Source: Egibacteraceae bacterium
Lineage (GTDB): Bacteria; Actinomycetota; Nitriliruptoria; Euzebyales; Egibacteraceae
Direction of reading: 5' to 3'
DNA: 33,113 nucleotides
NCBI GenBank assembly: GCA_035540635.1
Contig: DATLGH010000050.1
Location: 1-33,113 of the forward strand
The notes below the pieces were generated by a model. It was not told where the DNA came from. It saw only the letters and a program-made list of their open reading frames with translations, and did not search any database. Position 1 is the stretch's first letter, and each line of letters opens with the position of its first letter. Position numbers and translations under genes: made by a program. This document shows positions 7,951 through 15,208 of the stretch, one piece after another.

Positions 7951-9825
7951 ATGCGGGTCATCTGCACCGCCGGGCACGTCGACCACGGCAAGTCCGCGCT
8001 CGTCAAGGCGTTGACCGGCATGGAGCCGGACCGCTTCGCCGAGGAGCAGCAGCGCGGCCTCACGATCGACCTCGGTTTCGCGTGGACCGAGGTCGGCCGC
8101 CACACCGTCGCCTTCGTCGACCTGCCCGGCCACGAGCGCTTCGTGGGCAACATGCTCGCCGGCGCGGGCGCGGTCGATCTCGCCCTGTTCGTCGTGTCCG
8201 CCGACGAGGGCTGGATGCCCCAGAGCCAGGAGCACCTCGACATCCTGGACCTGCTCGGCGTCTGCCGTGGCGTCGTCGCGGTCACGAAGGCGGACGCGGT
8301 CGACGCCGAGACGCTCGACCTCGCCCAGGAGCTCGCCCGCGAGCAGCTCGCCGGCAGCGCCCTCGCCGACGTCGAGATCGTCGCGGTCAGCGCGGTGACC
8401 GGTGCGGGCCTCGACGAGCTGGCCGAGCAGCTCACCGCCGTGCTCGACGCGGCTCCCGCCCCGGCCGACCGCGGGCGCCCGCGCCTTTGGGTCGACCGGA
8501 CGTTCACGGTGCGGGGCGCGGGCACGGTCGTGACCGGCACCCTGTCGGGCGGCCGCCTCGGCGTCGGGGAGGAGGTCGCCGTCCTGCCCGGCAACCGGCC
8601 CGCGCGGGTCCGCGGCCTCCAGTCGCTGAAGACCGCCGTCGACGAGGCGCTGCCGGGCAGCCGTGTCGCGGTCAACCTCTCGGGGATCGATCGTGCCGTG
8701 GTGGGTCGCGGAAACGCCCTCGGACTGCCCGACCAGTGGCTGCCGGTCACCGCCTTCGACGCGCACGCCCGCGCCCTGCCCGGTGCCGCGATCGACCGTC
8801 GCGGCGCCTGGCACCTGCACGCCGGGTCCGGCGAGTGGGTCGCGAGGCTCTACCCGCTCGCGGGGAAGATCACCGGTGAGGGATTCGTGCGCGTCGAGCT
8901 CGACGAGCCCGCCCCGCTGACCGCCGGAGACCGTTTCGTGCTCCGCGAAGCCGGACGGCAGGCCACCGTGGGTGGCGGGGTCGTCGTCGACGCGGACCCG
9001 CCGCCGCGCTCCAGGGGCTCGCAGCGGGCCGCCCGCGGCAAGGAGCTCGCCGCCCGCGTGGATGCGCTGGAGGCCGGCGACCGGGCTGGCCTCCTCGGAC
9101 GCCACGTCGCCGAGCGCGGGGCGGCCGATGCGACGCGCACCGCCGCGGCTGTGGGAGTGGGCACCGCGGACGCGGCGGCGGCCGCCGCGTCCGGGGGGCT
9201 TCTGCGCCTCGGACCGGCGTGGGCGCACCCCGACGCCGTCGCGTCGTGGCGTGACGCCGTCGGTCGGGCGCTCGCCGGCTATCACCGGGCGCACCCGGTC
9301 GACCGCGTCGCCCCCAAGAGCCTCGCCGCCCGCGCCGCCGCCCGCGCGGGGTGCCCCGAACCACTCGTCGACGAGCTGCTGGCGCTGCTCGCACGGGACG
9401 GCGCGGTCGTCGCCGAGGGCCCCGGCCTGCGGGCGCCTGACCACGCCGTGCGCCTCGACCCCGCGCAGGAGCGGGCGAGGACCGCGCTGCTCGAGGCGCT
9501 CGACGCTGATCCGTTCTCCCCCCCACGGCTCGACGACGCCGCCGCGGGCGCCGGCGCATCACCCGCCCTCGTCCGGGAGCTCGAGGCCGCCGGCGACCTC
9601 GTGCGGCTGGCCCCCGACCTCGCGTTCACCGCAGGCGCCTTCGCTCAGGCGGTCGACCGGCTGCGGACGGCCTACGCCGCCGACGGCCCCCTCACCGCCG
9701 CCCGCGCGAAGGAGGTGCTCGGCACGAGCCGCAAGTTCGCCGTGCCCCTCCTCGAGCAGCTCGACCGGCGTGGCGTCACCCGCCGGGAGGGCGACGTCCG
9801 CCACGTCCGCCCCGAACGCCCGTAG
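7951..9825 (+). CDS. selB: Selenocysteine-specific elongation factor SelB
   Basis: SelB is a GTPase that delivers selenocysteinyl-tRNA(Sec) to UGA codons marked by a SECIS hairpin. The 624-residue product starts with the G1 motif AGHVDHGKS (7-15), then GLTIDLGFAW (G2 region, 37-45), DLPGHERFVGNM (G3, 58-69) and TKAD (G4, 112-115). EF-Tu-like domains 2 and 3 follow (GAGTVVTGTLSGG). The C-terminal third (about 380-624) is the winged-helix array that binds SECIS RNA and ends in KEVLGTSRKFAVPLLEQLDRRGVTRR. The ATG opens directly on the G1 motif. Length agrees with bacterial SelB (about 610-640). It converges with ridA, only 29 bases away. With selA, it shows that the organism decodes UGA as selenocysteine somewhere in its genome. 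Confidence 0.95.
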   Translation: MRVICTAGHVDHGKSALVKALTGMEPDRFAEEQQRGLTIDLGFAWTEVGRHTVAFVDLPGHERFVGNMLAGAGAVDLALFVVSADEGWMPQSQEHLDILDLLGVCRGVVAVTKADAVDAETLDLAQELAREQLAGSALADVEIVAVSAVTGAGLDELAEQLTAVLDAAPAPADRGRPRLWVDRTFTVRGAGTVVTGTLSGGRLGVGEEVAVLPGNRPARVRGLQSLKTAVDEALPGSRVAVNLSGIDRAVVGRGNALGLPDQWLPVTAFDAHARALPGAAIDRRGAWHLHAGSGEWVARLYPLAGKITGEGFVRVELDEPAPLTAGDRFVLREAGRQATVGGGVVVDADPPPRSRGSQRAARGKELAARVDALEAGDRAGLLGRHVAERGAADATRTAAAVGVGTADAAAAAASGGLLRLGPAWAHPDAVASWRDAVGRALAGYHRAHPVDRVAPKSLAARAAARAGCPEPLVDELLALLARDGAVVAEGPGLRAPDHAVRLDPAQERARTALLEALDADPFSPPRLDDAAAGAGASPALVRELEAAGDLVRLAPDLAFTAGAFAQAVDRLRTAYAADGPLTAARAKEVLGTSRKFAVPLLEQLDRRGVTRREGDVRHVRPERP

Positions 9826-9854
9826 GTGCGGGCAGACGTAGGCTGCCGCGGTCC

Positions 9855-10313
9855 CTATGCCACCTCGACGACGGCGTCGACCTCGACGGGGGCGTCCAGG
9901 GGCAGGGCGGCCACACCGACCGCGGAGCGCGCGTGCCGGCCGTCCTCGCCGAACACCTCGCCGAGCAGGTCAGATGCGCCGTTGGCGACGAGATGCTGCT
10001 CGGAGAACCCCGGGGCGCTCGCGACGAAGACCGTGAGCTTCACGATCCGGCCTACGGCGGACAGGTCGCCGACGGCGGCGCGCACCTGGGCGAGGATGTT
10101 CACCGCGCAGGCGCGCGCGCAGCGCTGCGCTTCGGGGACGCCGAGGGCCCGACCGACGAGGCCGGTGGCGAGCAGCCGGCCATCCTGGAGGGGGAGCTGT
10201 CCGGCGGTGAACACGAGGTCGCCCGAACGCACCCACGGCACGTAGGCGGCTGCCGGCGCCGGCGGCTCCGGCAGTGCGATCCCGAGCTCGGCCAGGCGAT
10301 CCTCGGGCGTCAC
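9855..10313 (-). CDS. RidA/YjgF/YER057c/UK114 family protein
   Basis: This 152-residue protein belongs to the RidA superfamily, whose archetype hydrolyses reactive enamine/imine intermediates. It has VRSGDLVFTAGQLPLQDG near residues 29-46, the VPEAQRCARACAVNILAQVRAAVGDL helix, and the C-terminal SAVGVAALPLDAPVEVDAVVEV strand. The catalytic Arg typical of RidA proper (in an R-x-x-V context) is not clear, and the length fits the longer actinobacterial branch, so enamine deaminase activity is uncertain. It starts with GTG, 13 bases downstream of whiB on the same strand, so the two are probably cotranscribed. In M. tuberculosis a RidA-family gene (Rv3678c) also neighbours the ArsA-like pair and whiB4. 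Confidence 0.88.
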   Translation of the reverse strand: MTPEDRLAELGIALPEPPAPAAAYVPWVRSGDLVFTAGQLPLQDGRLLATGLVGRALGVPEAQRCARACAVNILAQVRAAVGDLSAVGRIVKLTVFVASAPGFSEQHLVANGASDLLGEVFGEDGRHARSAVGVAALPLDAPVEVDAVVEVA

Positions 10314-10326
10314 CGAGCGGCCGGGC

Positions 10327-10623
10327 TCAGCACGCTTTCAGCCTGGCCGCGAGGATGTGCTTGCGGTCGAGCTCCGAGTGCCCGCCCCAGACGCCGAACG
10401 GCTCCTCGGTGTCGAGCGCCCACTCGAGGCACTCGACCTGCACGGGGCACGCCGCGCAGATGGCCTTCGCCTTCGTCTCCCGCGCTTCCCGCTCCGGCTT
10501 CGGTTCGAAGTGCATCGGCGGGAAGAACACCGTGGCGTCGGTGGTGCGGCACAGGCCGTGTTCCTGCCAGGCTGTGGACAGCGTGGTCTGCAGCAGCGGC
10601 AACGATGCGATGCTCCGACCCAC
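10327..10623 (-). CDS. WhiB-family iron-sulfur transcriptional regulator (WhiB4-like by context)
   Basis: This 98-residue protein carries the four cluster-binding cysteines: Cys25 (GLCRTTD), Cys56, Cys59 (CAACP) and Cys65 (VEC). They are followed by the GVWGG turn (77-81) and a basic C-terminal helix (LDRKHILAARLKAC). WhiB proteins bind a 4Fe-4S cluster that senses oxygen or nitric oxide and act with the primary sigma factor. Cys98 at the very C-terminus is an extra cysteine. The start is GTG with GAGGGA very close upstream. Assignment to the WhiB4 branch rests on neighbourhood: in M. tuberculosis whiB4 sits beside the ArsA-like pair and ponA2, as here. It probably has its own promoter in the 81-base gap after the slipin gene, but none is clear. 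Confidence 0.93.
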   Translation of the reverse strand: MGRSIASLPLLQTTLSTAWQEHGLCRTTDATVFFPPMHFEPKPEREARETKAKAICAACPVQVECLEWALDTEEPFGVWGGHSELDRKHILAARLKAC

Positions 10624-10704
10624 GACGATCCCTCGAATCTGCCGAGCTCCGGTTCCTCGAGCGCCGAGGGTACGACGATTCGTCGGCGGGCGAAAGAGGG
10701 TTTT

Positions 10705-11484
10705 TCACTCCTGACGCGCGCCCTGGCTCGCCCCCCGGAAACCCATGAGCAGCTCCATCGGTATGGGCAGCACAAGCGTCGAGTTGTTCTCCGCAGCGAC
10801 CGCGTTCATGGTCTGCAGCACGCGCAGCTGGTAGGCGATCGGCTCGCTTGCCATGACCTGTGCGGCCTCGTGGAGCTTTTGCGCAGCCTGGAACTCACCC
10901 TCGGCGCTGATGATCTTCGCGCGGCGGTCACGTTCGGCCTCGGCCTGGCGGGCCATGGCCCGCTGGATGTCCGAGCCGAGGTTGACGTCCTTGATCTCGA
11001 CGAGCGTGACCTTCACGCCCCACGGCTCGGTGAGCTCGTCGACGATCTGCTGGATCTGGGAGTTCAGCCGCTCCCGCTCGGCGAGCAGCTCGTCGAGCTC
11101 CGCGGTGCCGCACACGCTGCGCAGGGTCGTCTGGCACACCTGCGACGTGCCGAACATGTAGTTCTGGATCGCCACGACGGCCTTGACCGGCTCGACGACG
11201 TTGAAGTACGCCACCGCGTCGACGCGAACGGTCACGTTGTCACGGGTGATCACCTCCTGCGAGGGCACGTTGACGGTGACCGTCTGCAGGTTGACCTTCA
11301 CCATCTTGTCGATGATCGGAACGATGAAGAACAAGCCCGGGCCTTTTGCGCCCTGGAGGACCTTTCCGAGACGGAAGATCACCCCCCGCTCGTACTCCTG
11401 GACGATCTTGATCGCCGCGACGGCGACCGCGAGGAGCAGCGCCGCGAGCACGGCGACGAAGAGCACTATTCCGTCCAGTTCCAC
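10705..11484 (-). CDS. SPFH/stomatin-like membrane protein (slipin)
   Basis: This 259-residue protein has one N-terminal membrane segment (about residues 6-25, [21 protein letters not shown]) followed by the SPFH domain. [15 protein letters not shown] and [17 protein letters not shown] are hallmark slipin sequences, with a coiled-coil ([20 protein letters not shown]) and the [20 protein letters not shown] end. Slipins oligomerise in the membrane and are linked to lipid microdomains and membrane protein quality control. The GTG at 11484 is chosen because GGGAGG lies six bases upstream; the longer open frame is a shadow of nfeD. It lies 41 bases downstream of nfeD in the same operon, the classic slipin-NfeD pairing in which NfeD proteases cleave the slipin C-terminus. 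Confidence 0.93.
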   Translation of the reverse strand: MELDGIVLFVAVLAALLLAVAVAAIKIVQEYERGVIFRLGKVLQGAKGPGLFFIVPIIDKMVKVNLQTVTVNVPSQEVITRDNVTVRVDAVAYFNVVEPVKAVVAIQNYMFGTSQVCQTTLRSVCGTAELDELLAERERLNSQIQQIVDELTEPWGVKVTLVEIKDVNLGSDIQRAMARQAEAERDRRAKIISAEGEFQAAQKLHEAAQVMASEPIAYQLRVLQTMNAVAAENNSTLVLPIPMELLMGFRGASQGARQE

Positions 11485-11525
11485 AGCAACCTCCCGATCG
11501 GCGACGGGGTAGGGCTGCAGCCTAC

Positions 11526-12845
11526 CTATCGGGCTGCCTCCTGGGGGGAGTCCACGAGCTCCACGTCGAGGGTGAGCCGGTCGTTCAGTCCGATGACCCG
11601 CACGGGGGTCCCCGTCTTTACCCTGCCGGCGGCCTCGGGGGCCCGTGCCCGCCACAGGGCACCGTCGACGAAGACATGGCCCTCGGGGTTGAGCATCGAG
11701 CGCACGACGCCCGACTTGCCGACCACCCGGTCCGCCCCCGCCATCGCCTGGCTGCTCTGTGCGCGCAGCACCATCGTCATCACCGGGACGAAGAAGACGA
11801 CGGCGCTGGCGACGCCGAGCAGTGCCAGCCACCCCGGAAGGGTGACGAGATCGGGCCCGGCGAACAGGTTCCATGACCCGACGCCGAGCGCCACCGCACC
11901 CGCCGCCGTGAGGATCCCGAGACTGCCGATGGCGAGGTCGGCGGCGAGCAGGACGAGCCCGGCGACCACCAGGGCGAACGCCCACCACGCCACCGGCAGG
12001 GCCACGACCCCGTAGAGACCGAACCCGGCGAGCGCCATGCCCGACACGCCGGCGACGCCGAACCCGGGCTGGAAGATCTCGAAGGCGAGGGCCAGGGCGC
12101 CGCCGAGCAGCAGCACGTAAGCGAGCGACGGGTCGGCGAGGCCGTGGAGGACCCGACGGCCGAGGCCGAGGTTCGTGAACCGCACCGTCGCGGCCTGCGG
12201 GTCGATGTCGAGGTTCCTCGGGGCGCCCCGCACCGTCACGGTCAGCCCGTCGAGCTCGCTCAGCACGTCCTCGAGGCGTGGGGCCACGATCGCCGCCGCC
12301 CCCTCGTCGAGTGCCACCGACTCGGTCACGACCCGTGCCCCCGGCGGCGCCCGGAGGTCGACGTCGAGGCCCTCTGCGGTCACCGTGAGGGCCTCCCCGG
12401 ACGGGGCCCCGTCGTGCAGGTCGGCGGGCTCGGAAGGTCCGATCGTCGAACCGGGTGCGAGCGCGAGCACGTGCGCCGCTTCGGCGACGACCGCTGCGGC
12501 GCCCGCCGCCACAGCCCCGGGCGGGCCCACCCAGACGACGACCGGCACCGCCGAGCCCGCGATGCGGTCCGCGAGCTCGCCGCCGGAGACGCGCAGCCCG
12601 CCGGGGCTGTCGAGGGTGATGACGACGGCGTCGACCCCCGAGGCCTCGGCCCGGGTGATGACGTCGGTGAGGAAGGCGGCCACCGGGCGATCGAGGGGCC
12701 CCTCGACCTCGGCGATCTCCACGGTGGAGCGCGGGTCCTGGGCGCCGGCCGCAGCCGACAGCAGGCCGAGCAGGAGGCCGGCGAGGAGCAGCACGACACC
12801 AGCGGCACGCAGCGGCAACCGCCGGGCAAGGGCGCGGGGGACCAT
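11526..12845 (-). CDS. NfeD-family membrane protein with degenerate ClpP-like protease domain
   Basis: This is a long-form NfeD protein of 439 residues. It has a signal peptide (1-35), a ClpP-fold domain (about 40-215), five or six membrane segments (about 235-370) and a C-terminal OB-fold NfeD domain (about 375-435, [23 protein letters not shown]). The fold is recognisable from ITLDSPGG (76-83) and [10 protein letters not shown]. However, the expected nucleophile motif GARAASAG is here GAVAAGAA, so residue 115 is Gly instead of Ser. There is also no lysine anywhere in the first 370 residues, and the segment that normally carries the catalytic Lys is shortened. It therefore probably binds its partner slipin without cleaving it. 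The start has a -10-like hexamer six bases upstream and no Shine-Dalgarno sequence. Confidence 0.9.
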   Translation of the reverse strand: MVPRALARRLPLRAAGVVLLLAGLLLGLLSAAAGAQDPRSTVEIAEVEGPLDRPVAAFLTDVITRAEASGVDAVVITLDSPGGLRVSGGELADRIAGSAVPVVVWVGPPGAVAAGAAAVVAEAAHVLALAPGSTIGPSEPADLHDGAPSGEALTVTAEGLDVDLRAPPGARVVTESVALDEGAAAIVAPRLEDVLSELDGLTVTVRGAPRNLDIDPQAATVRFTNLGLGRRVLHGLADPSLAYVLLLGGALALAFEIFQPGFGVAGVSGMALAGFGLYGVVALPVAWWAFALVVAGLVLLAADLAIGSLGILTAAGAVALGVGSWNLFAGPDLVTLPGWLALLGVASAVVFFVPVMTMVLRAQSSQAMAGADRVVGKSGVVRSMLNPEGHVFVDGALWRARAPEAAGRVKTGTPVRVIGLNDRLTLDVELVDSPQEAAR

Positions 12846-12851
12846 GGGGGG

Positions 12852-12857
12852 ATTGTA
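12852..12857 (-). promoter_or_regulatory. Putative -10 element of the nfeD-slipin operon (leaderless)
   Basis: On the minus strand TACAAT lies six bases before the nfeD ATG and only C residues separate them, so there is no Shine-Dalgarno sequence. The transcript would begin at or next to the ATG. No -35 match is seen at 16-18 bases. The divergent gap to the ArsA-like gene is 122 bases. Confidence 0.5.
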
Positions 12858-12967
12858 CGGGCGGGCTGGCGTGACCGCGTGCGCGTCCCGGCCGTCGGGT
12901 ACAGGATGGCCCTCGCGTCGAACTTCGCCCTGACGGAGTTTGCCCGAACGAGGAGACCGGAGCGACC

Positions 12968-13942
12968 GTGGAGGTGTCCAACCTGCTCGACCCGCGCGTG
13001 CTCATCGTCACGGGCAAGGGCGGGGTCGGCAAGTCGTCGGTGGCGGCGGTGCTCGCCCTCGCGGGGTCCCGCACCGGCCGGCGCACATGCCTCGTCGAGG
13101 TCGAGGGGCGCCAGACGATGTCGCGGCTGTTCAGCACCCAGCCGTGGGACTTCCAGGAGCGCGAGTTCCGGCCGGGCCTCTTCGGCATGTCGATCGACCC
13201 GGAGGCGTCGCTGCTCGAGTACCTCGAGATGTTCTACGGGGCCCGACGGCTGTCGAAGCTCGTGGTGGGCTCCACGGCGGTGGAGTTCGCCACCACCGCC
13301 GCGCCCGGCATCAAGGACGTCCTGCTCATCGGCAAGGTGAAGGAGATGGAGCGCCGCCGCGACGACGACGGGCGCTTCCACTACGACCTCATCGTCGTCG
13401 ACGCCCCGCCGACGGGGCGGATCGTCAACTTCCTCCGCGCCCCCGACGCCACGACCGAGCTCGTGCACGTCGGGCCGATCCGCAACCAGGCGCAGTCGGT
13501 GGTCGACATGCTCCTCGACCCGGGCCGCACGCACCTCCAGCTCGTGACCGTCCTCGAGGAGATGCCGGTCACCGAGACCATCGAGAGCGCGGCGGCGCTG
13601 CGCGAGCTCGGCGTGACCCTCGGCCCGGTGGTCGTCAACCGCACGCTGACCGACGAGCTCGACGAGCCGGCGCGCAAAGCGTTCCGCGACGACCTCGAGA
13701 CCCCCGACCTCGTTGCCGTGCTCGCGGGGGCGGGCCTCGATGTGTCCGAGGAGGCCGCGGCGGACCTGCGGGCACTCGCCGACCGCCACCTGGCCCGCCT
13801 CGACCTGCAGGAGCGCATGCGCGAGCAGCTGCGGGCGAAGCTCGACCTGCCGATCCTCGAGCTGCCCTACCTCTTCGCGGAGCGCTTCGAGGAGGCCGAG
13901 CTGGCCGTCCTCGCCGACCTCGTCGAGGAAGCGGTCCAGTGA
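12968..13942 (+). CDS. ArsA/Get3-like ATPase, first subunit (BagA-like)
   Basis: This 324-residue P-loop ATPase has the deviant Walker A GKGGVGKS (16-23), including the signature lysine Lys17 that reaches across the dimer. Also present are the [12 protein letters not shown] segment (switch I region) and VVDAPPTGR (switch II/Walker B, about 144-152). The C-terminal [14 protein letters not shown] region fits the ArsA/Get3 fold. Start is GTG with GGAG upstream. Its closest context is M. tuberculosis Rv3679, part of a Get3-like pair (BagA/BagB) reported as affecting redox stress and metabolism; that link is from memory and position. An arsenite pump role is unlikely, as no arsB, arsR or arsenic-binding cysteine cluster is visible. 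The next gene encodes its partner. Confidence 0.9.
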   Translation: MEVSNLLDPRVLIVTGKGGVGKSSVAAVLALAGSRTGRRTCLVEVEGRQTMSRLFSTQPWDFQEREFRPGLFGMSIDPEASLLEYLEMFYGARRLSKLVVGSTAVEFATTAAPGIKDVLLIGKVKEMERRRDDDGRFHYDLIVVDAPPTGRIVNFLRAPDATTELVHVGPIRNQAQSVVDMLLDPGRTHLQLVTVLEEMPVTETIESAAALRELGVTLGPVVVNRTLTDELDEPARKAFRDDLETPDLVAVLAGAGLDVSEEAAADLRALADRHLARLDLQERMREQLRAKLDLPILELPYLFAERFEEAELAVLADLVEEAVQ

Positions 13943-13970
13943 GGCGTGGGGGAAGGCGTGGGGGAAGGCC
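13943..13970 (+). repeat. Tandem 12-bp repeat carrying two Shine-Dalgarno copies before bagB-like gene
   Basis: The unit GCGTGGGGGAAG occurs twice in tandem between the stop of the first ATPase gene and the ATG of the second. Each copy holds a GGGGGAAG purine tract able to pair with 16S rRNA. Only the second copy is correctly spaced for the ATG at 13971. Confidence 0.8.
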
Positions 13971-15125
13971 ATGACGAAGTCCGCGCTGGACGCGGCCCGC
14001 GGGCGGGACCTCTCGCCGGCGGTCGCCAAACGCCACGTGATCGTCTGCACGGGGTCGGGGGGGGTCGGCAAGACGACCACCGCCGCGGCGCTCGCGCTCG
14101 GCGCCGCGCGCGCAGGCAGGCGCACCATCGTGCTCACGATCGACCCGGCGCACCGTCTCGCCCAGTCGCTCGGGCTGCACGCCCTGGACAACACCCCCCG
14201 TGCCGTGCGGGGGGTGGAGGGCCTCGACGCGATGATGCTCGACATGCGCCAGACCTTCGACGAGGTGATCGACCGCCACGCGCCGAGCCTCGCCCGAGCG
14301 GAGGCGATCCGGTCGAACCGCTTCTACAAGCAGCTGTCCGAGTCGCTCGCGGGCACGCAGGAGTACATGGCGATGGAGAAGCTCTACGACCTCCACGAGT
14401 CGGGGCGCTACGACTGCATCGTCATCGACACCCCGCCGACCCGCAACGCCCTCGACTTCCTCGACGCCCCGAAGCGCCTCACCGACTTCCTCGAGGGTCG
14501 GTTCCTCAAGACGTTCCTCGCGCCCGGCCTGCGCGCCGGCAAGGCCTTCGGGCGCGCCGCGACGTGGGGCACCGGGATGTTCATGAAGGCGGCGTCGCGG
14601 CTGACCGGCGCGGAGGTGCTCCACGACCTCGCCGACTTCTTCCACTCCTTCGAGGGGATGTACACCGGCTTCAAGGACCGCGCCCAGGCGGTCTACAAGC
14701 TCCTGCAGAGCCCCTCGTCGGCGTTCGTCGTCGTCGCCACCCCCGAGACGCCGGCGCTTCGCGAGGCGCGCTACTTCCTCCAACGCCTCGCGCAGGACGG
14801 CATGCCGACCGCCGGCGTCGTGGTGAACCGCACGACGCCCCCGGCCGACGACAGCCTCGCGCTGCCGGACAGGGCGGCGGCCGAGGCGGCCATCGCGCGC
14901 CTCGGCGACGGCGGCCCGGAGGAGCGCGCCGCCGCCGCGCTGCTCCGTCTGCACGTCCAGCGCCGCGACGTCGCCTCGCGCCAGCGGCGTACGGTCGCTG
15001 CCGCGCTGCACGGCGTTGACCCTCGCGCCCTCGTCGAGGTGCCCCTGCTCGGGAGCGACGTCAACGACGTCGACGGGCTGACGGCACTCGGCCGCTGGCT
15101 GTACGGCGCCGCCGACGCCGCCTGA
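13971..15125 (+). CDS. ArsA/Get3-like ATPase, second subunit (BagB-like)
   Basis: This 384-residue P-loop ATPase is paired with the gene 28 bases upstream. Its Walker A is GSGGVGKT (28-35), in which the signature lysine of the first subunit is replaced by Ser29. TIDPAHRLAQSLGL and IDTPPTRNALDFLDAP are the switch I and switch II regions of the ArsA family. A hydrophobic helical segment in the middle (about 170-240) corresponds to the Get3 client-binding region, and the C-terminus ends in GLTALGRWLYG. The ATG follows a duplicated Shine-Dalgarno tract. An asymmetric heterodimer with the first ATPase is likely, as for M. tuberculosis Rv3679/Rv3680. Client proteins cannot be inferred from sequence. 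Confidence 0.9.
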   Translation: MTKSALDAARGRDLSPAVAKRHVIVCTGSGGVGKTTTAAALALGAARAGRRTIVLTIDPAHRLAQSLGLHALDNTPRAVRGVEGLDAMMLDMRQTFDEVIDRHAPSLARAEAIRSNRFYKQLSESLAGTQEYMAMEKLYDLHESGRYDCIVIDTPPTRNALDFLDAPKRLTDFLEGRFLKTFLAPGLRAGKAFGRAATWGTGMFMKAASRLTGAEVLHDLADFFHSFEGMYTGFKDRAQAVYKLLQSPSSAFVVVATPETPALREARYFLQRLAQDGMPTAGVVVNRTTPPADDSLALPDRAAAEAAIARLGDGGPEERAAAALLRLHVQRRDVASRQRRTVAAALHGVDPRALVEVPLLGSDVNDVDGLTALGRWLYGAADAA

Positions 15126-15148
15126 GGACGCCACGCCACGCGGCCGGG

Positions 15149-15154
15149 TACTAT
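15149..15154 (+). promoter_or_regulatory. Possible -10 element for the PBP gene
   Basis: TACTAT stands in the 83-base gap after the ArsA-like pair, 54 bases before the chosen PBP start. No convincing -35 is present at 16-18 bases upstream. The PBP could also be transcribed from the ATPase promoter. Confidence 0.3.
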
Positions 15155-15208
15155 CCCTGGCCGTAGCGGTTGCGCAGGACCGAGGGTTTCCGTAAGCCGC
15201 TGTCGGCC

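Noticed and set aside
7140-8879. A 579-codon plus-strand open frame across sodC and the start of selB
   Set aside because: It is antisense to sodC and out of frame with selB. The second half is almost entirely Arg, Pro and Ala.
10357-12015. A 552-codon plus-strand open frame opposite whiB, slipin and nfeD
   Set aside because: The minus-strand genes have diagnostic motifs and starts; this frame has none.
12968-15125. Arsenite-efflux operon
   Set aside because: The ATPases resemble ArsA, but no arsB, arsR, arsC or metalloid-binding cysteines are present; the Get3-like reading with whiB and PBP context fits better.
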